From: Glycomyces niveus | GTDB lineage: Bacteria; Actinomycetota; Actinomycetes; Mycobacteriales; Micromonosporaceae | NCBI RefSeq assembly: GCF_017592475.1 | Contig: NZ_JAGFNP010000003.1 | Coordinates: 62,001-126,000 of the forward strand | Direction of reading: 5' to 3' | Length of the DNA stretch: 64,000 nucleotides | Shown: piece after piece, positions 56,252 to 64,000 of the stretch | How positions within the stretch are numbered: the first letter of the stretch is position 1 | Layout of the letters: the number at the start of each line of letters is the position of its first letter | The notes under the pieces: model-generated | What the model was told of the DNA's origin: nothing | The model's database searches: none | The model's input: only the letters and a program-made list of their open reading frames with translations | Translations under genes and position numbers: made by a program

Positions 56252-57163
56252 ATGCAACGACGTTCGATCATGAAGGGCGCCATGGCCACCGGCGTCGCGA
56301 CACCGCTGGTGCTCGCGGGCTGCTCGGTGGAAGAGGAGCCCGGCGACGCCGCGGCCGAAGGCGTCGACTTCGGCCTGGCGAAGGGCGAGGGCGAGATCAA
56401 GATCGGCTACATCAACTGGGACGAGGCGGTCGTCGCCACCGAGCTGTGGCGCCAGGCGCTCACGGCCTCGGGGTACACCGTCACCGCCCAGGAGTTCACC
56501 GAGGTCGGCCCGTTGTTCGAAGGCCTGTCCTCGGGCGACCTCGACGTGTTCCTCGACGGCTGGCTGCCGATCACGCACCAGACCTACATGGCAACCTACG
56601 GGGACCGGCTCGAGCAGCTGGGCGCCTGGAACGAGAACGCCGCGCTCACCGTCGCCGTACCGGCCTATGTAGACGTCGAGTCGCTGGCCGACCTCAACGC
56701 GAACGCGGACCTGTTCGGCGGTCGGATCGTCGGCATCGAGGCCAGCGCGGGCCTGACCGAGGCGGTGCAGAACAGCACCATCCCGACGTACGGCATCACC
56801 GACCTGACGCTGGAGACCTCGTCGACGACGGCGATGCTCACCGAGCTCGACAGCGCGATCGCGGCCGAGGAGCCGATCGTGGTGACGCTGTGGCAGCCGC
56901 ACTGGGCGTATGCGAAGTACGACGTGAAGAACCTGGCGGACCCTGAGATGACGCTGGGCGAGGCCGAGACGATCAACACGCTGGCGCGCTCGGGGTTCAG
57001 CGAGGAGTTCAAGGACGTGGCGGAGGCGCTGGGCACGTTCGCGATGAGCGACGAGCAGCTCGCGGACCTGGAGAACACGGTGTTCTCGGAGCACGGCGGC
57101 GACGTGCAGGCGGGCGTGACGGCCTGGCTGGGGAAGAACGAGTTCTCGGCGCTGGTCGCCTAG
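56252..57163 (+). CDS. proX: glycine betaine/choline-type substrate-binding lipoprotein
   Basis: A 303-residue OpuAC/ProX-type binding protein. The signal peptide ends in LVLAGCS with lipidated Cys24. The mature domain has IKIGYINWDEAV, FLDGWLPITHQTYM and VTLWQPHWAYAKYDVKNLADPE, which carry the tryptophans that form an aromatic cage around a quaternary amine. A good ribosome site (GGAGAGAAGG) precedes the ATG. The importer likely takes up betaine-type osmolytes, though carnitine or choline are also possible. Terminator-like hairpin at 57298. Confidence 0.93.
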   Translation: MQRRSIMKGAMATGVATPLVLAGCSVEEEPGDAAAEGVDFGLAKGEGEIKIGYINWDEAVVATELWRQALTASGYTVTAQEFTEVGPLFEGLSSGDLDVFLDGWLPITHQTYMATYGDRLEQLGAWNENAALTVAVPAYVDVESLADLNANADLFGGRIVGIEASAGLTEAVQNSTIPTYGITDLTLETSSTTAMLTELDSAIAAEEPIVVTLWQPHWAYAKYDVKNLADPEMTLGEAETINTLARSGFSEEFKDVAEALGTFAMSDEQLADLENTVFSEHGGDVQAGVTAWLGKNEFSALVA

Positions 57164-57297
57164 GCGGCCCCGCGGACCGCGCAGGGCGGGAGTGGCGCCG
57201 GGGCCGTGCCCCGCGGCAGGATCGAGGACTCGCCGACCTCCAGCGCCGCTCTACCCCCGTGCGTGCGGGTCGCCGTCCCCACAGGCGGCGGCCCGGG

Positions 57298-57333
57298 CCG
57301 GCCGGCGAGCGACAGGCGTGGCTCGCCGGCCGG
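57298..57333 (+). terminator. 13-bp GC hairpin after the binding-protein gene
   Basis: Arms 57298-57310 and 57321-57333 pair perfectly around a 10-nt loop. It is 134 nt past the stop; no T-run. Confidence 0.5.
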
Positions 57334-57381
57334 GCCCGAAGTGCTGAGCCCGGATTCCGGCTGCGCACCGACATTGTCCGT

Positions 57382-57417
57382 TCATATTGAAATACATTTA
57401 TGTTTCGTTTAATATGA
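57382..57417. promoter_or_regulatory. AT-rich inverted repeat upstream of the alginate-lyase-like gene
   Basis: TCATATT (57382-57388) with AATATGA (57411-57417), enclosing GAAA and TTTC. The sequence stands out from its GC-rich surroundings. It may be the promoter/operator of the lyase-like gene starting at 57505. Confidence 0.4.
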
Positions 57418-57504
57418 CATACGGCACCCGGTTCCCCGGCCCGGTTGCCGCAGGCAGCGGTGGCATTCCCCGGCATCGCGCACCGCATGGCGCATTGGAG
57501 CACC

Positions 57505-59181
57505 ATGTCGTCCACATCCGTTGACAACCCGGCCCCGACCGGCCCTTCACTCCCCCGCCGGCGCCTCTTCCAGGGCGCGGCGGCCGCGGGCGGCCTCGCC
57601 GCCTTCGGCACCGCCGCGGTCGCGCGGGCCCAGACCGACGTCGGCGTCCAGGCCGTGCATCCCGGGATGCTGCACACCCAGGCCGACATCGACCGCATGT
57701 ACGCGCGGGTCAGCACCAACCAGGAGCCGTGGCGCAGCGGCTGGGAGAGGCTCATCGCCAACGGCCACGCCCAGTCCACGTGGACCGCCCGGCCCACCGC
57801 CACCATCATCCGCGGCGGCGACGGCCAGAACTACCCGCAGCTCTACAACGACATCCACGCCGCGTACCAGAACGCGCTGCGCTGGCGCGTCTCCGGCAAC
57901 ACGGCCTACCGCGACAAGGCCGTCCAGATCCTCAACGCCTGGTCCTCCACATTGGAGGTCGTCACCGGCAACGCCGACCGGTTCCTCGCGGCCGGGATCT
58001 ACGGGTACCAGTTCTGCTGCGCCGCCGACCTCGTGCGCGACGCGCCCGGATTCGACCTGGGCGCGTTCCAGGACATGATGACGAGCATCTTCCTGCCCAT
58101 GAACGAGCACTTCCTCACCAACCACAACGACGCCTGCATCACCAACTACTGGGCGAACTGGGACCTGTGCAACATGTGCAGCATCCTGTCGATCGGCATC
58201 GTCTGCGACGACGGCGCGCTCGTCGACCGGGCCGTGGACTACTTCTGGAACGGCGAGGGCAACGGCTCCATCTACAACGCGATCCCGTTCGTGCACAGCG
58301 GGTTCCTCGCGCAGTGGCAGGAGTCCGGGCGCGACCAGGGGCACTCGATCATGGGCATCGGGCTCATGTCGAGCTTCATGGAGATGGCCTGGAACCAGGG
58401 CATCGACCTCTACTCGGCCCGCGACCTCGCGTTCGCCAAGGCCGCCGAGTACGTGGCGCGCTACAACCTCGGCCACGACGACCTTCCGTTCACCAAGTAC
58501 ACCTGGGGCACCGGCCAGAACTGCGCGTACAGCGAGCAGACGGTGATGGGCTCGGGCGGGCGCGGCCAGCTGCGGCCGGTGTGGGAGATGGTCTACAACC
58601 ACTACAGCGTCAGGCGCGGGCTGCGGATGCCGAACGTCGCGCGCATGGCGGCCCTGGTGCGCGCCGAAGGCGGCGGCGGGGACTACGGCACCACCTCGGG
58701 CGGGTTCGACACCCTCGGGTTCGGCACGCTCGCCCACACCCGGCCGACCCCGGCGGTCGCCTCCGGCGGCGTGTACACGCTCATGGCCGAGCGCTCCGGG
58801 AAGTGCCTCGACAACGGCTCGGTCACCACCGAGGGCGCCCAGGTGATGCAGTGGGCGGACAACGGCGGGAACTGGCAGCGGTGGCGGATCACCGACGTCG
58901 GCGGCGGCTACCACAAGCTGGTGAACCTCCACTCCGGCAAGGCGCTCGACAACTTCTCGCTGACCGCGGACGGCGGCAAGGTCGTGCAGTGGAGCGACAA
59001 CGGGGGCGCGCCGCAGCGGTGGCGGATCACCGACGTGGGCGGCGGGGCCGTCAAGCTCGTGTGCCAGCACTCGGGCAAGGCCCTCGACAACGGCAACGGC
59101 GAGGCGAACGGCGGCCTCGGCATCCAGTGGACCGACACCGGCGGGGTCCAGCAGCGCTGGAACCTGAAGCGGGTCGCCTAG
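57505..59181 (+). CDS. Tat-exported alginate-lyase-family protein with ricin-type lectin domain
   Basis: The 558-residue protein has a twin-arginine signal (PRRRLFQGAAAAGGLAAFGTA, cleaved near ARAQ). An alpha-helical alginate-lyase-family domain covers about residues 50-400. It shows HPGMLHTQADIDRM, a NYWANWDLCNMCSIL segment and a YNLGHDDLPFTKYTWGTG segment; Asn, His and Tyr in these regions are catalytic candidates. A C-terminal ricin-B/CBM13-like trefoil (about 420-558) has three QRW motifs (NWQRWRI, PQRWRI, QQRWNL). It is likely secreted and acts on a uronic-acid-containing polysaccharide; the lectin domain binds sugar. GGAG lies 6 nt before the ATG at 57505. Confidence 0.88.
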   Translation: MSSTSVDNPAPTGPSLPRRRLFQGAAAAGGLAAFGTAAVARAQTDVGVQAVHPGMLHTQADIDRMYARVSTNQEPWRSGWERLIANGHAQSTWTARPTATIIRGGDGQNYPQLYNDIHAAYQNALRWRVSGNTAYRDKAVQILNAWSSTLEVVTGNADRFLAAGIYGYQFCCAADLVRDAPGFDLGAFQDMMTSIFLPMNEHFLTNHNDACITNYWANWDLCNMCSILSIGIVCDDGALVDRAVDYFWNGEGNGSIYNAIPFVHSGFLAQWQESGRDQGHSIMGIGLMSSFMEMAWNQGIDLYSARDLAFAKAAEYVARYNLGHDDLPFTKYTWGTGQNCAYSEQTVMGSGGRGQLRPVWEMVYNHYSVRRGLRMPNVARMAALVRAEGGGGDYGTTSGGFDTLGFGTLAHTRPTPAVASGGVYTLMAERSGKCLDNGSVTTEGAQVMQWADNGGNWQRWRITDVGGGYHKLVNLHSGKALDNFSLTADGGKVVQWSDNGGAPQRWRITDVGGGAVKLVCQHSGKALDNGNGEANGGLGIQWTDTGGVQQRWNLKRVA

Positions 59182-59552
59182 GCGGGGACGGCGGGGGGCG
59201 GCACCGGCCCCCCGCCGTCCTCTCGGTCTGACCAGGCAAAACAGGCCGCATCCGACCGGTTCCGCGCCCGCGTGAGCGGCCGAAACACCCACCGTATCCA
59301 TGCGAAACTGCTAATATGTCAGTGCGCTTTGCGGGCCGCCCCCCTCGCCGAGCGCCCGACAGCCTTGATGCCTCCCGCACGCGACCGCCGACCCGTCCTC
59401 GGCGGTCGCGTCACGCCGCACCGCCGCACCGCCCGGGCCTGGACGGCGTACCCACCGCATTGCGCCGCACCGATACCATCGCGCATACCGATTCGCACCC
59501 AGCGGCGGCCCGCGCTCATCCCCCGGCCCGCCGCCGAGCGCTAGGAGACCAC
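59182..59552. other. 371-nt region upstream of the DUF5685 gene
   Basis: No gene. Holds the terminator at 59186-59220, a TAATAT box near 59311 that could be the DUF5685 promoter -10, and a 13-bp perfect hairpin (59379-59391 with 59399-59411) that would lie in the 5' leader. Confidence 0.5.
59186..59220 (+). terminator. hairpin terminator after the lyase-like gene
   Basis: A perfect 14-bp GC stem (59186-59199 with 59207-59220), 5 nt after the stop, followed by TCTC. Confidence 0.7.
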
Positions 59553-60707
59553 TTGTTCGGCATGCTCGCGCCCTGCCCCTCCCGCACCCCCGACGAACTC
59601 AAACCACGCTGGATGGGCCACTTCTGCGGCCTCTGCCTCGAACTCCGCGACGACGCGGGCCACTTCGCCCGGCTCACCACCAACTACGACGCCCTCGCCC
59701 TCTCCGTGCTCGTCGAAGCCCAGCAGGGCGACGACGCGGACAGCCGCAACGCCGGGCCGTGCGCCCTGCGCGGCATGCGCCGCCAGCGCGTCGCCACCGG
59801 CGAGGGCCCCCGCCTCGCCGCGACCGCTTCACTGCTCCTCGCGTCCGCGAAGATCCGCGACCACGTGGAGGACGGCGACGGACTCGCCGCCCGGCCGGGC
59901 GCGCGCGGCATCGCGGGCCTGACCGCGGACCGCTTGCGCGCCAAGGCGACGGCGATCGGCGGCTCGATCGGGCTGGACACCGCGCCGCTGTTCGCCGCCA
60001 TCGAAGGCCAGCGCGGCGTCGAGGCCGACGCGGGGCTCGGCACGCCGCTCACGGCCGTGACCGCGCCGACCGAGGCGGCCACGGCCGCGCTGTTCGCGCA
60101 CGCGGCGCACCTGGGCGGCCGGCCGGAGAACACCGAGGCGTTCCGCACCGCCGGGGCGGCGTTCGGCCGCCTGGCGCACCTGCTCGACGCGGCCGACGAC
60201 TTCGAGGAGGACGCCGAGCGCGGGGCGTGGAACCCGCTGGCCGCCACCGGTTCCGGGATCGAGGACGCGCGCTCGCTGGCGCGCGAGGCGCTCGCGGACA
60301 TGAAGCGGGCCTTGCAGTCGGCGCGGATCGTGGACGCGACGCTGACGGAGCTGCTGCTGGACCGGTATGCGCGCCACGCGTTCTCGAAGACGTTCGGGTC
60401 GTCGTGCTCGACCCACCGGCCCCCGACCGCCGAGCGGCGCGGGTATCGGGAGCGGCGCGACTACCGCAAGGACCGCCGCTACGAGCGCCGCAGCCGCTAC
60501 GACCACGGCTACTACCGGCCCGAGCCGCGGAACTTCTTCGCCGGGCTCTGCGCGTTCACGGTGCTGTGCTGCACGTGCCAGATGTGCTGCCGCGAGGAGT
60601 ACGAGGGCCCGTGGTCGCGGCGGCGCCGCGAGGGCTGCTGCCGCGACTGCGACTGCTGCGACTGCTGCCCTTGCGACGGCGACTGCTGCGGGTGCGGCTG
60701 CGACTGA
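59553..60707 (+). CDS. DUF5685 protein with cysteine-rich tail
   Basis: A 384-residue actinobacterial DUF5685 protein. The start reads LFGMLAPCPSRTPDELKPRWMGHFCGLCLELRDD in pieces typical of the family, with Cys residues that could bind metal. A helical core runs to about residue 285, with a DAADDFEEDAERGAWNPL segment that resembles an Asp-rich, metal-binding helix of isoprenoid-synthase-like folds (tentative). An Arg/Tyr-rich stretch (285-330) leads to a 54-residue tail with 18 cysteines in CC and CxC pairs. Function is unknown. TTG 59553 follows AGGAG at 7 nt. Confidence 0.8.
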   Translation: MFGMLAPCPSRTPDELKPRWMGHFCGLCLELRDDAGHFARLTTNYDALALSVLVEAQQGDDADSRNAGPCALRGMRRQRVATGEGPRLAATASLLLASAKIRDHVEDGDGLAARPGARGIAGLTADRLRAKATAIGGSIGLDTAPLFAAIEGQRGVEADAGLGTPLTAVTAPTEAATAALFAHAAHLGGRPENTEAFRTAGAAFGRLAHLLDAADDFEEDAERGAWNPLAATGSGIEDARSLAREALADMKRALQSARIVDATLTELLLDRYARHAFSKTFGSSCSTHRPPTAERRGYRERRDYRKDRRYERRSRYDHGYYRPEPRNFFAGLCAFTVLCCTCQMCCREEYEGPWSRRRREGCCRDCDCCDCCPCDGDCCGCGCD

Positions 60708-60719
60708 GCCGCTTCGGTA

Positions 60720-61499
60720 CTACTGCGGCGGCTGGGGCCAGCCGGGGTTCGCGGCCGGAGGGCCGGGCTGGGCCGGCGGCTGGTACCCGCCGGCCGCGGG
60801 CGGCGGGGCCAGGCCCGGCTGCGGCGCGGCGTCCCTCCACTGGGGAGGAGGCGGCTGGTAGCCGGGGAAGACGTGGTCGTCGGGGCCGGCCTGCGGTTCC
60901 TGGTCCTTGGCGGACTGGTTGCCGGGCAGGCGGAGCCAGGCGGCGACGGGCTTGCTGAAGACCAGGCCGAGCACGCACAGGACGGCGAGGAGCTGGACGA
61001 TGGCGAAGGGCACCTTGACCACGCCGATGAAGCCGCACACCGCGTTGAGGCCGAGGAGGCCCAATCCGATGTAGAACACGGCGCGGGGGTCCTGGAACCC
61101 GAAGCGGCCCAAGCGCTCCCGTGCGATGGCCCAGATGAGGACGATGACGGCCGCGAGGACGATCACGCTGAAGACGAGGGTGAGCACGATCCCGGCCGCG
61201 GAGTCGAGGAACGACGCGAGCAGGGCCGAGAACGCCAGGGACACCACAGTGAGCAGCACGGCGGCGGCGAAGTAGACCCACAGCAGCTGGAGCATCCAGG
61301 TGACCTGCTTGGGGCGGCCCTCCAAGGGCAGGATCCCCCAGCGCTGCCAGAACGTGGGCGCGGGCGGGAGCACCGGTCCGGTCGGCTGCCCGGCCGCGAA
61401 CGTCCCGTACGGGTCGTGCGGCCGGTACTGGAAGGACGGTGCGCCGGGCGCGTTCTGCGGCTGCGGCTCAGGCCCGGTCGCGTAGGGAGGGTTGGTCAT
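60720..61499 (-). CDS. four-helix membrane protein with Pro/Gln-rich ends
   Basis: Unknown function. The 259 residues have a Pro-rich N-terminal 60, then four membrane helices (about residues 70-185) with a short conserved-looking loop RERLGRFGFQDPRAVFYIG, then a Pro/Gln/Gly-rich tail ending PGWPQPPQ. The ATG at 61499 is chosen because GGAG lies 8 nt upstream; the open frame continues to 61538. It converges on the DUF5685 gene with only 12 nt between stops. Confidence 0.7.
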   Translation of the reverse strand: MTNPPYATGPEPQPQNAPGAPSFQYRPHDPYGTFAAGQPTGPVLPPAPTFWQRWGILPLEGRPKQVTWMLQLLWVYFAAAVLLTVVSLAFSALLASFLDSAAGIVLTLVFSVIVLAAVIVLIWAIARERLGRFGFQDPRAVFYIGLGLLGLNAVCGFIGVVKVPFAIVQLLAVLCVLGLVFSKPVAAWLRLPGNQSAKDQEPQAGPDDHVFPGYQPPPPQWRDAAPQPGLAPPPAAGGYQPPAQPGPPAANPGWPQPPQ

Positions 61500-61572
61500 C
61501 GATCGGCTCCGAGGAGAAGGTCGGGGTGCGGTGATCAAGTTATCGCAACGCCCGCGATGACCCGGCCCCCGG

Positions 61573-62754
61573 TCAGCGGTAGACGGGTTCGAACAGCGCG
61601 ATCGTCTCGAAGTGCTGGGTCATCGGGAACGCGTCGAAGGCGCGGATGCGGGTGAGCTCGTAGCCCTCGATGGCGAGGTCCTTGGCGTCGCGGGCGAGCG
61701 CGCCCGCGTCGCACGCGACGTAGCAGATCGCGCGCGGCCGCGCTTCGCCCAGGGCCACGACCACTTCGGGTCCGGCGCCGCTGCGCGGCGGGTCGAGCAC
61801 GACGAGGTCGATCGAGCCGAGGTCGGGGATGATCGAGGCGACGTCGCTCTCGAGCGCGCCGGCGTTCTTGTACGGCGCGAGGTTCGCGGCGGTGCGCGAG
61901 GACGGCGCGTTCTCGATGGCCATGACCCGTCCGGTGTCGCCGACGGCGGCGGCGAGTCCGGCGGCGAAGAGCCCGGCCCCGGCGTACAGGTCCCAGGCGG
62001 CCTCGCCCTCCTGCGGGTCGAGGAAGTCGAGGGCGCAGGCGAGGAAGGTGGGCGCGGCGGCCGGGTGGACCTGCCAGAAGCCGTCGAAGCCGAGCTCGAA
62101 TTCGTGCTCGCCGACGTTCTGGTGCACGAGTTTGGGGCCGCTCTTGTGGTGCGGGCGGGCGGTGCGGCGCAGCTGGGTGTAGACGGCGAGCTCGTCGTCG
62201 TTCGAGTCGACGACGCCGACGGCGCCCATGCCCTCCCAGCGCTTGGCGAGGAGGTCGGATTCGCGGATGCGCTCGGTGGCGATGGCGCACCTGTCGATGT
62301 GGATGAGGTCGTGGGACTTGTGGCGGCGCAGGCCGGGGCGGCCGGCGTCGTCGACGGCGTACTGCATGCGGGTGCGCCAGCCGAGCGCGCCCTCTTCCCA
62401 GGGCAGTTCCTCGACTTCGACGCCTTCGAGCTTGGCGGGGTCGACGCCGCCGATGCGGGTGAGCTGGTCGGTGAGGACGCGGGCCTTGAGGCGGCGCTGG
62501 GCGGCGGGGGCGGCGTGCTGGAAGTCGCAACCGCCGCACTTGCCGGGGCCGGCGTAGGGGCAGGGGGGTTCGACGCGGTCGGGCGAGGCCTCGATGATCT
62601 CGACGGCGTCGGCGAACGCGAACCGCTTCTTGCGCTCGCCCACCTCGATGCGGACGGTCTCGCCGGGGAGGGCGTGGCGGACGAAGTACACCTCGCCGTC
62701 GACTCTGGCGACGCAGTGGCCTCCGGCGGCGACGTCTTCTACGGTGACGATCAT
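61573..62754 (-). CDS. TrmA/RumA-family RNA (uracil-5-)methyltransferase
   Basis: A 393-residue class I SAM-dependent enzyme. Residues 1-60 form a TRAM-like OB domain (VEDVAAGGHCVARVDGEVYF). Then CPYAGPGKCGGCDFQH supplies the Fe-S cysteines of RumA-type enzymes. The SAM-binding motif is WDLYAGAGLFAAGLA, and VVLDPPRSG and CYVACDAGALARD carry the catalytic Cys (usually CNP; here CDA). It methylates a uridine in rRNA or tRNA; the site is not predictable. ATG 62754 has GAGGA at 8 nt. Confidence 0.92.
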   Translation of the reverse strand: MIVTVEDVAAGGHCVARVDGEVYFVRHALPGETVRIEVGERKKRFAFADAVEIIEASPDRVEPPCPYAGPGKCGGCDFQHAAPAAQRRLKARVLTDQLTRIGGVDPAKLEGVEVEELPWEEGALGWRTRMQYAVDDAGRPGLRRHKSHDLIHIDRCAIATERIRESDLLAKRWEGMGAVGVVDSNDDELAVYTQLRRTARPHHKSGPKLVHQNVGEHEFELGFDGFWQVHPAAAPTFLACALDFLDPQEGEAAWDLYAGAGLFAAGLAAAVGDTGRVMAIENAPSSRTAANLAPYKNAGALESDVASIIPDLGSIDLVVLDPPRSGAGPEVVVALGEARPRAICYVACDAGALARDAKDLAIEGYELTRIRAFDAFPMTQHFETIALFEPVYR

Positions 62755-62848
62755 CGTCCTCATCCTCACGGGTTGCTCTGCGGCGCCGGGCTCGGCGGGC
62801 CGCACGTCAGGGTACAGGTGACGGGCGCCTCGCCGTCTGCGACAGTGC

Positions 62849-64000
62849 TCATCGGCGGACGCGTCTGAGGGGCGGCGGTTCGGTGCTCTCGCCGAGGATC
62901 CAGGGCACGATGCAGATCATGACGCCCGGCTCGTACTTGAGCTGGCGGCGGATCGCCTTGGTGGTCTGGTTGTGGAGCAGGGTCGTGGACCAGTTGAAGT
63001 AGCCGCGGGCGAGGCGCCCGGGCTGCGGGCCCTGGCCGACCACGTATTCGGGCAGGTAGACGGTGACGACGTCGCGGGGCGCGTCGCGGCGCAGGGCTTT
63101 GACGTAGTCGACGATCGGGCCGGTGATCTCGCGGTACGGGGAGTCCACGACGGTGAGCGGCACCTTGATGGCGCGCCGCTCCCATTCGGCGAGGAGGTGG
63201 CGGGACGCGGCGGCGTCGACGTTCACCGAGAGGCCGGTGATGGTGTCGGGCCGGGTCGCCTTGGCGTAGGAGAGCATCCGCATGAGCGGCAGGTTGACGC
63301 TGGAGACGAGCACGATCGCGTGGTTGCGGGCGGGCAGGCGCGGTTTGCCCGGCGGCAGCTCTATCTCGTCGCGCACCGCCGTGTAATGCTGCGCGATGAA
63401 GCGCATGAGCAGGTAGCAGCCGCCGATGATGAGCACGGCGATCCAGCCGCCGCGCCGGTAGTCGGTGAGGGCCACGACGACGAGCACGACGGCGCACGCG
63501 ACGGCGGCGAGCATCGCGGTGGCGAGGGCGCGGCTCGCGCGGGACCGGCGGGCGGCGTCGCGTTCGACGCCGAGGACGCGCCGCCAGTGCCGGACCATGG
63601 CGGCGTTGGCGAGGACCATCGAGAGGAAGACGCCGACGATGTACAGGCCCATGAGCTCGAAGGTGCGGCCGCCGAAGAGGATCACCAGGAGCGCGGCCGC
63701 GACGGCGAGGATGAGGATGCCGTTGGAGTAGACGAGGCGGTCGCCGCGCTTGTGGAGCTGGCGCGGCAGCAGCGAGTCCTCCGCGAAGACCGAGGCGAGC
63801 TGCGGGAACCCGACGAACGCGGTGTTCGCGGCGAGGATGAGGACCCCGGCGGTGGCGAGCATGATCGGGGTGACGGCCGCGGGCGAGGCGTCGAAGGCGG
63901 TGTCGGCGAGCTGGGCGAGCAGCGGGTGCTGGAGGTACCCGGCCGGGCCGGACCCGGTGTCGGACCGGGCGCCGAAGAGGTAGGCGAGGACCACGAGGCC
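62849..64000 (-). CDS. APC-superfamily amino-acid permease, C-terminal part
   Basis: The window ends inside this gene; the N-terminal half lies beyond base 64000. The 383 visible residues contain the last seven or so membrane helices (TPIMLATAGVLILAANTAFVG, LVYSNGILILAVAAALLVIL and following) and a cytosolic C-terminal domain of about 170 residues (NHAIVLVSSVNLPLMRMLSYAKATRPD, VTVYLPEYVVGQG). This domain order is common in actinobacterial and firmicute APC permeases with a USP-like tail. Substrate unknown. Confidence 0.88.
   Translation of the reverse strand, partial: GLVVLAYLFGARSDTGSGPAGYLQHPLLAQLADTAFDASPAAVTPIMLATAGVLILAANTAFVGFPQLASVFAEDSLLPRQLHKRGDRLVYSNGILILAVAAALLVILFGGRTFELMGLYIVGVFLSMVLANAAMVRHWRRVLGVERDAARRSRASRALATAMLAAVACAVVLVVVALTDYRRGGWIAVLIIGGCYLLMRFIAQHYTAVRDEIELPPGKPRLPARNHAIVLVSSVNLPLMRMLSYAKATRPDTITGLSVNVDAAASRHLLAEWERRAIKVPLTVVDSPYREITGPIVDYVKALRRDAPRDVVTVYLPEYVVGQGPQPGRLARGYFNWSTTLLHNQTTKAIRRQLKYEPGVMICIVPWILGESTEPPPLRRVRR

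Larger units (their letters stand above)
57164..57504. other. 341-nt region between the ABC operon and the lyase-like gene
   Basis: No gene seen. It contains the hairpin at 57298-57333 and an unusually AT-rich stretch at about 57374-57424 with the inverted repeat described next. Confidence 0.5.

Overview
The window is GC-rich, gene-dense DNA with frequent GTG and TTG starts. It encodes coproporphyrin-type heme synthesis (HemE, a HemY-type oxidase and HemQ), DUF3043, DUF349 and DUF5685 proteins, and several VapBC pairs. This points to a high-GC Gram-positive actinobacterium. The MurA and Fad proteins and the hemE / rnd / fadAB / dxs order look like the Micromonospora-Glycomyces-Streptomyces side of the phylum. 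Anything finer is inference. I see no rRNA, tRNA, CRISPR array, transposase or phage gene.

Layout. 1-17.5 kb is mostly housekeeping: the start of a lipoprotein solute-binding protein, a shortened PfkB-type kinase, an ErpA-like Fe-S carrier, glycerate kinase, NadA, MurA, a DUF3043 membrane protein, a TPR/WG-repeat protein, an aldo/keto reductase facing MiaA, a DUF349 protein with a triplicated tail, a tyrosine phosphatase, a heterodimeric ABC exporter and a quinone-oxidoreductase-like MDR protein. 17.5-25.9 kb is the accessory part: a broken vapC, a HEAT-repeat/MerR operon with its own MerR-style promoter, vapBC, miaB, a cupin protein, a divergent aldo/keto reductase/TetR pair, poorly conserved small genes and a second vapBC.

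25.9-36.4 kb holds branched-chain amino-acid synthesis. ilvB-ilvN-ilvC are preceded by a leader peptide ending in Leu-Val-Val-Val-Leu-Ile-stop and an attenuator hairpin. ilvD lies upstream, separated by a GGDEF-EAL protein and an unknown membrane protein. 36.4-40.2 kb is one tight operon: hemE, hemY-type oxidase, hemQ, a 68-residue membrane protein and an S26 peptidase, with overlapping starts and stops. It runs divergently from an RNase D gene. 41.9-45.2 kb is a fadA-fadB beta-oxidation operon.

45.4-50.7 kb carries two tandem secreted lysozyme-fold proteins with matching start regions and terminators, then a very large zinc-ribbon polytopic membrane protein that converges on dxs. 53-57 kb has an adenosine-deaminase-like protein lacking key active-site residues and a glycine-betaine/choline-type ABC importer. 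57.5-64 kb has a Tat-exported alginate-lyase-like protein with a ricin-type lectin domain, a DUF5685 protein with an 18-cysteine tail, a small membrane protein, a TrmA-family RNA methyltransferase and the end of an APC permease.

The strongest regulatory observations are the ilv attenuator, the MerR-type 19-bp-spacer promoter, and a 16-mer shared by the murA and hemE/rnd upstream regions. The oddest proteins are the deaminase-like protein, the 234-residue PfkB protein and the tandem lysozyme-fold pair.
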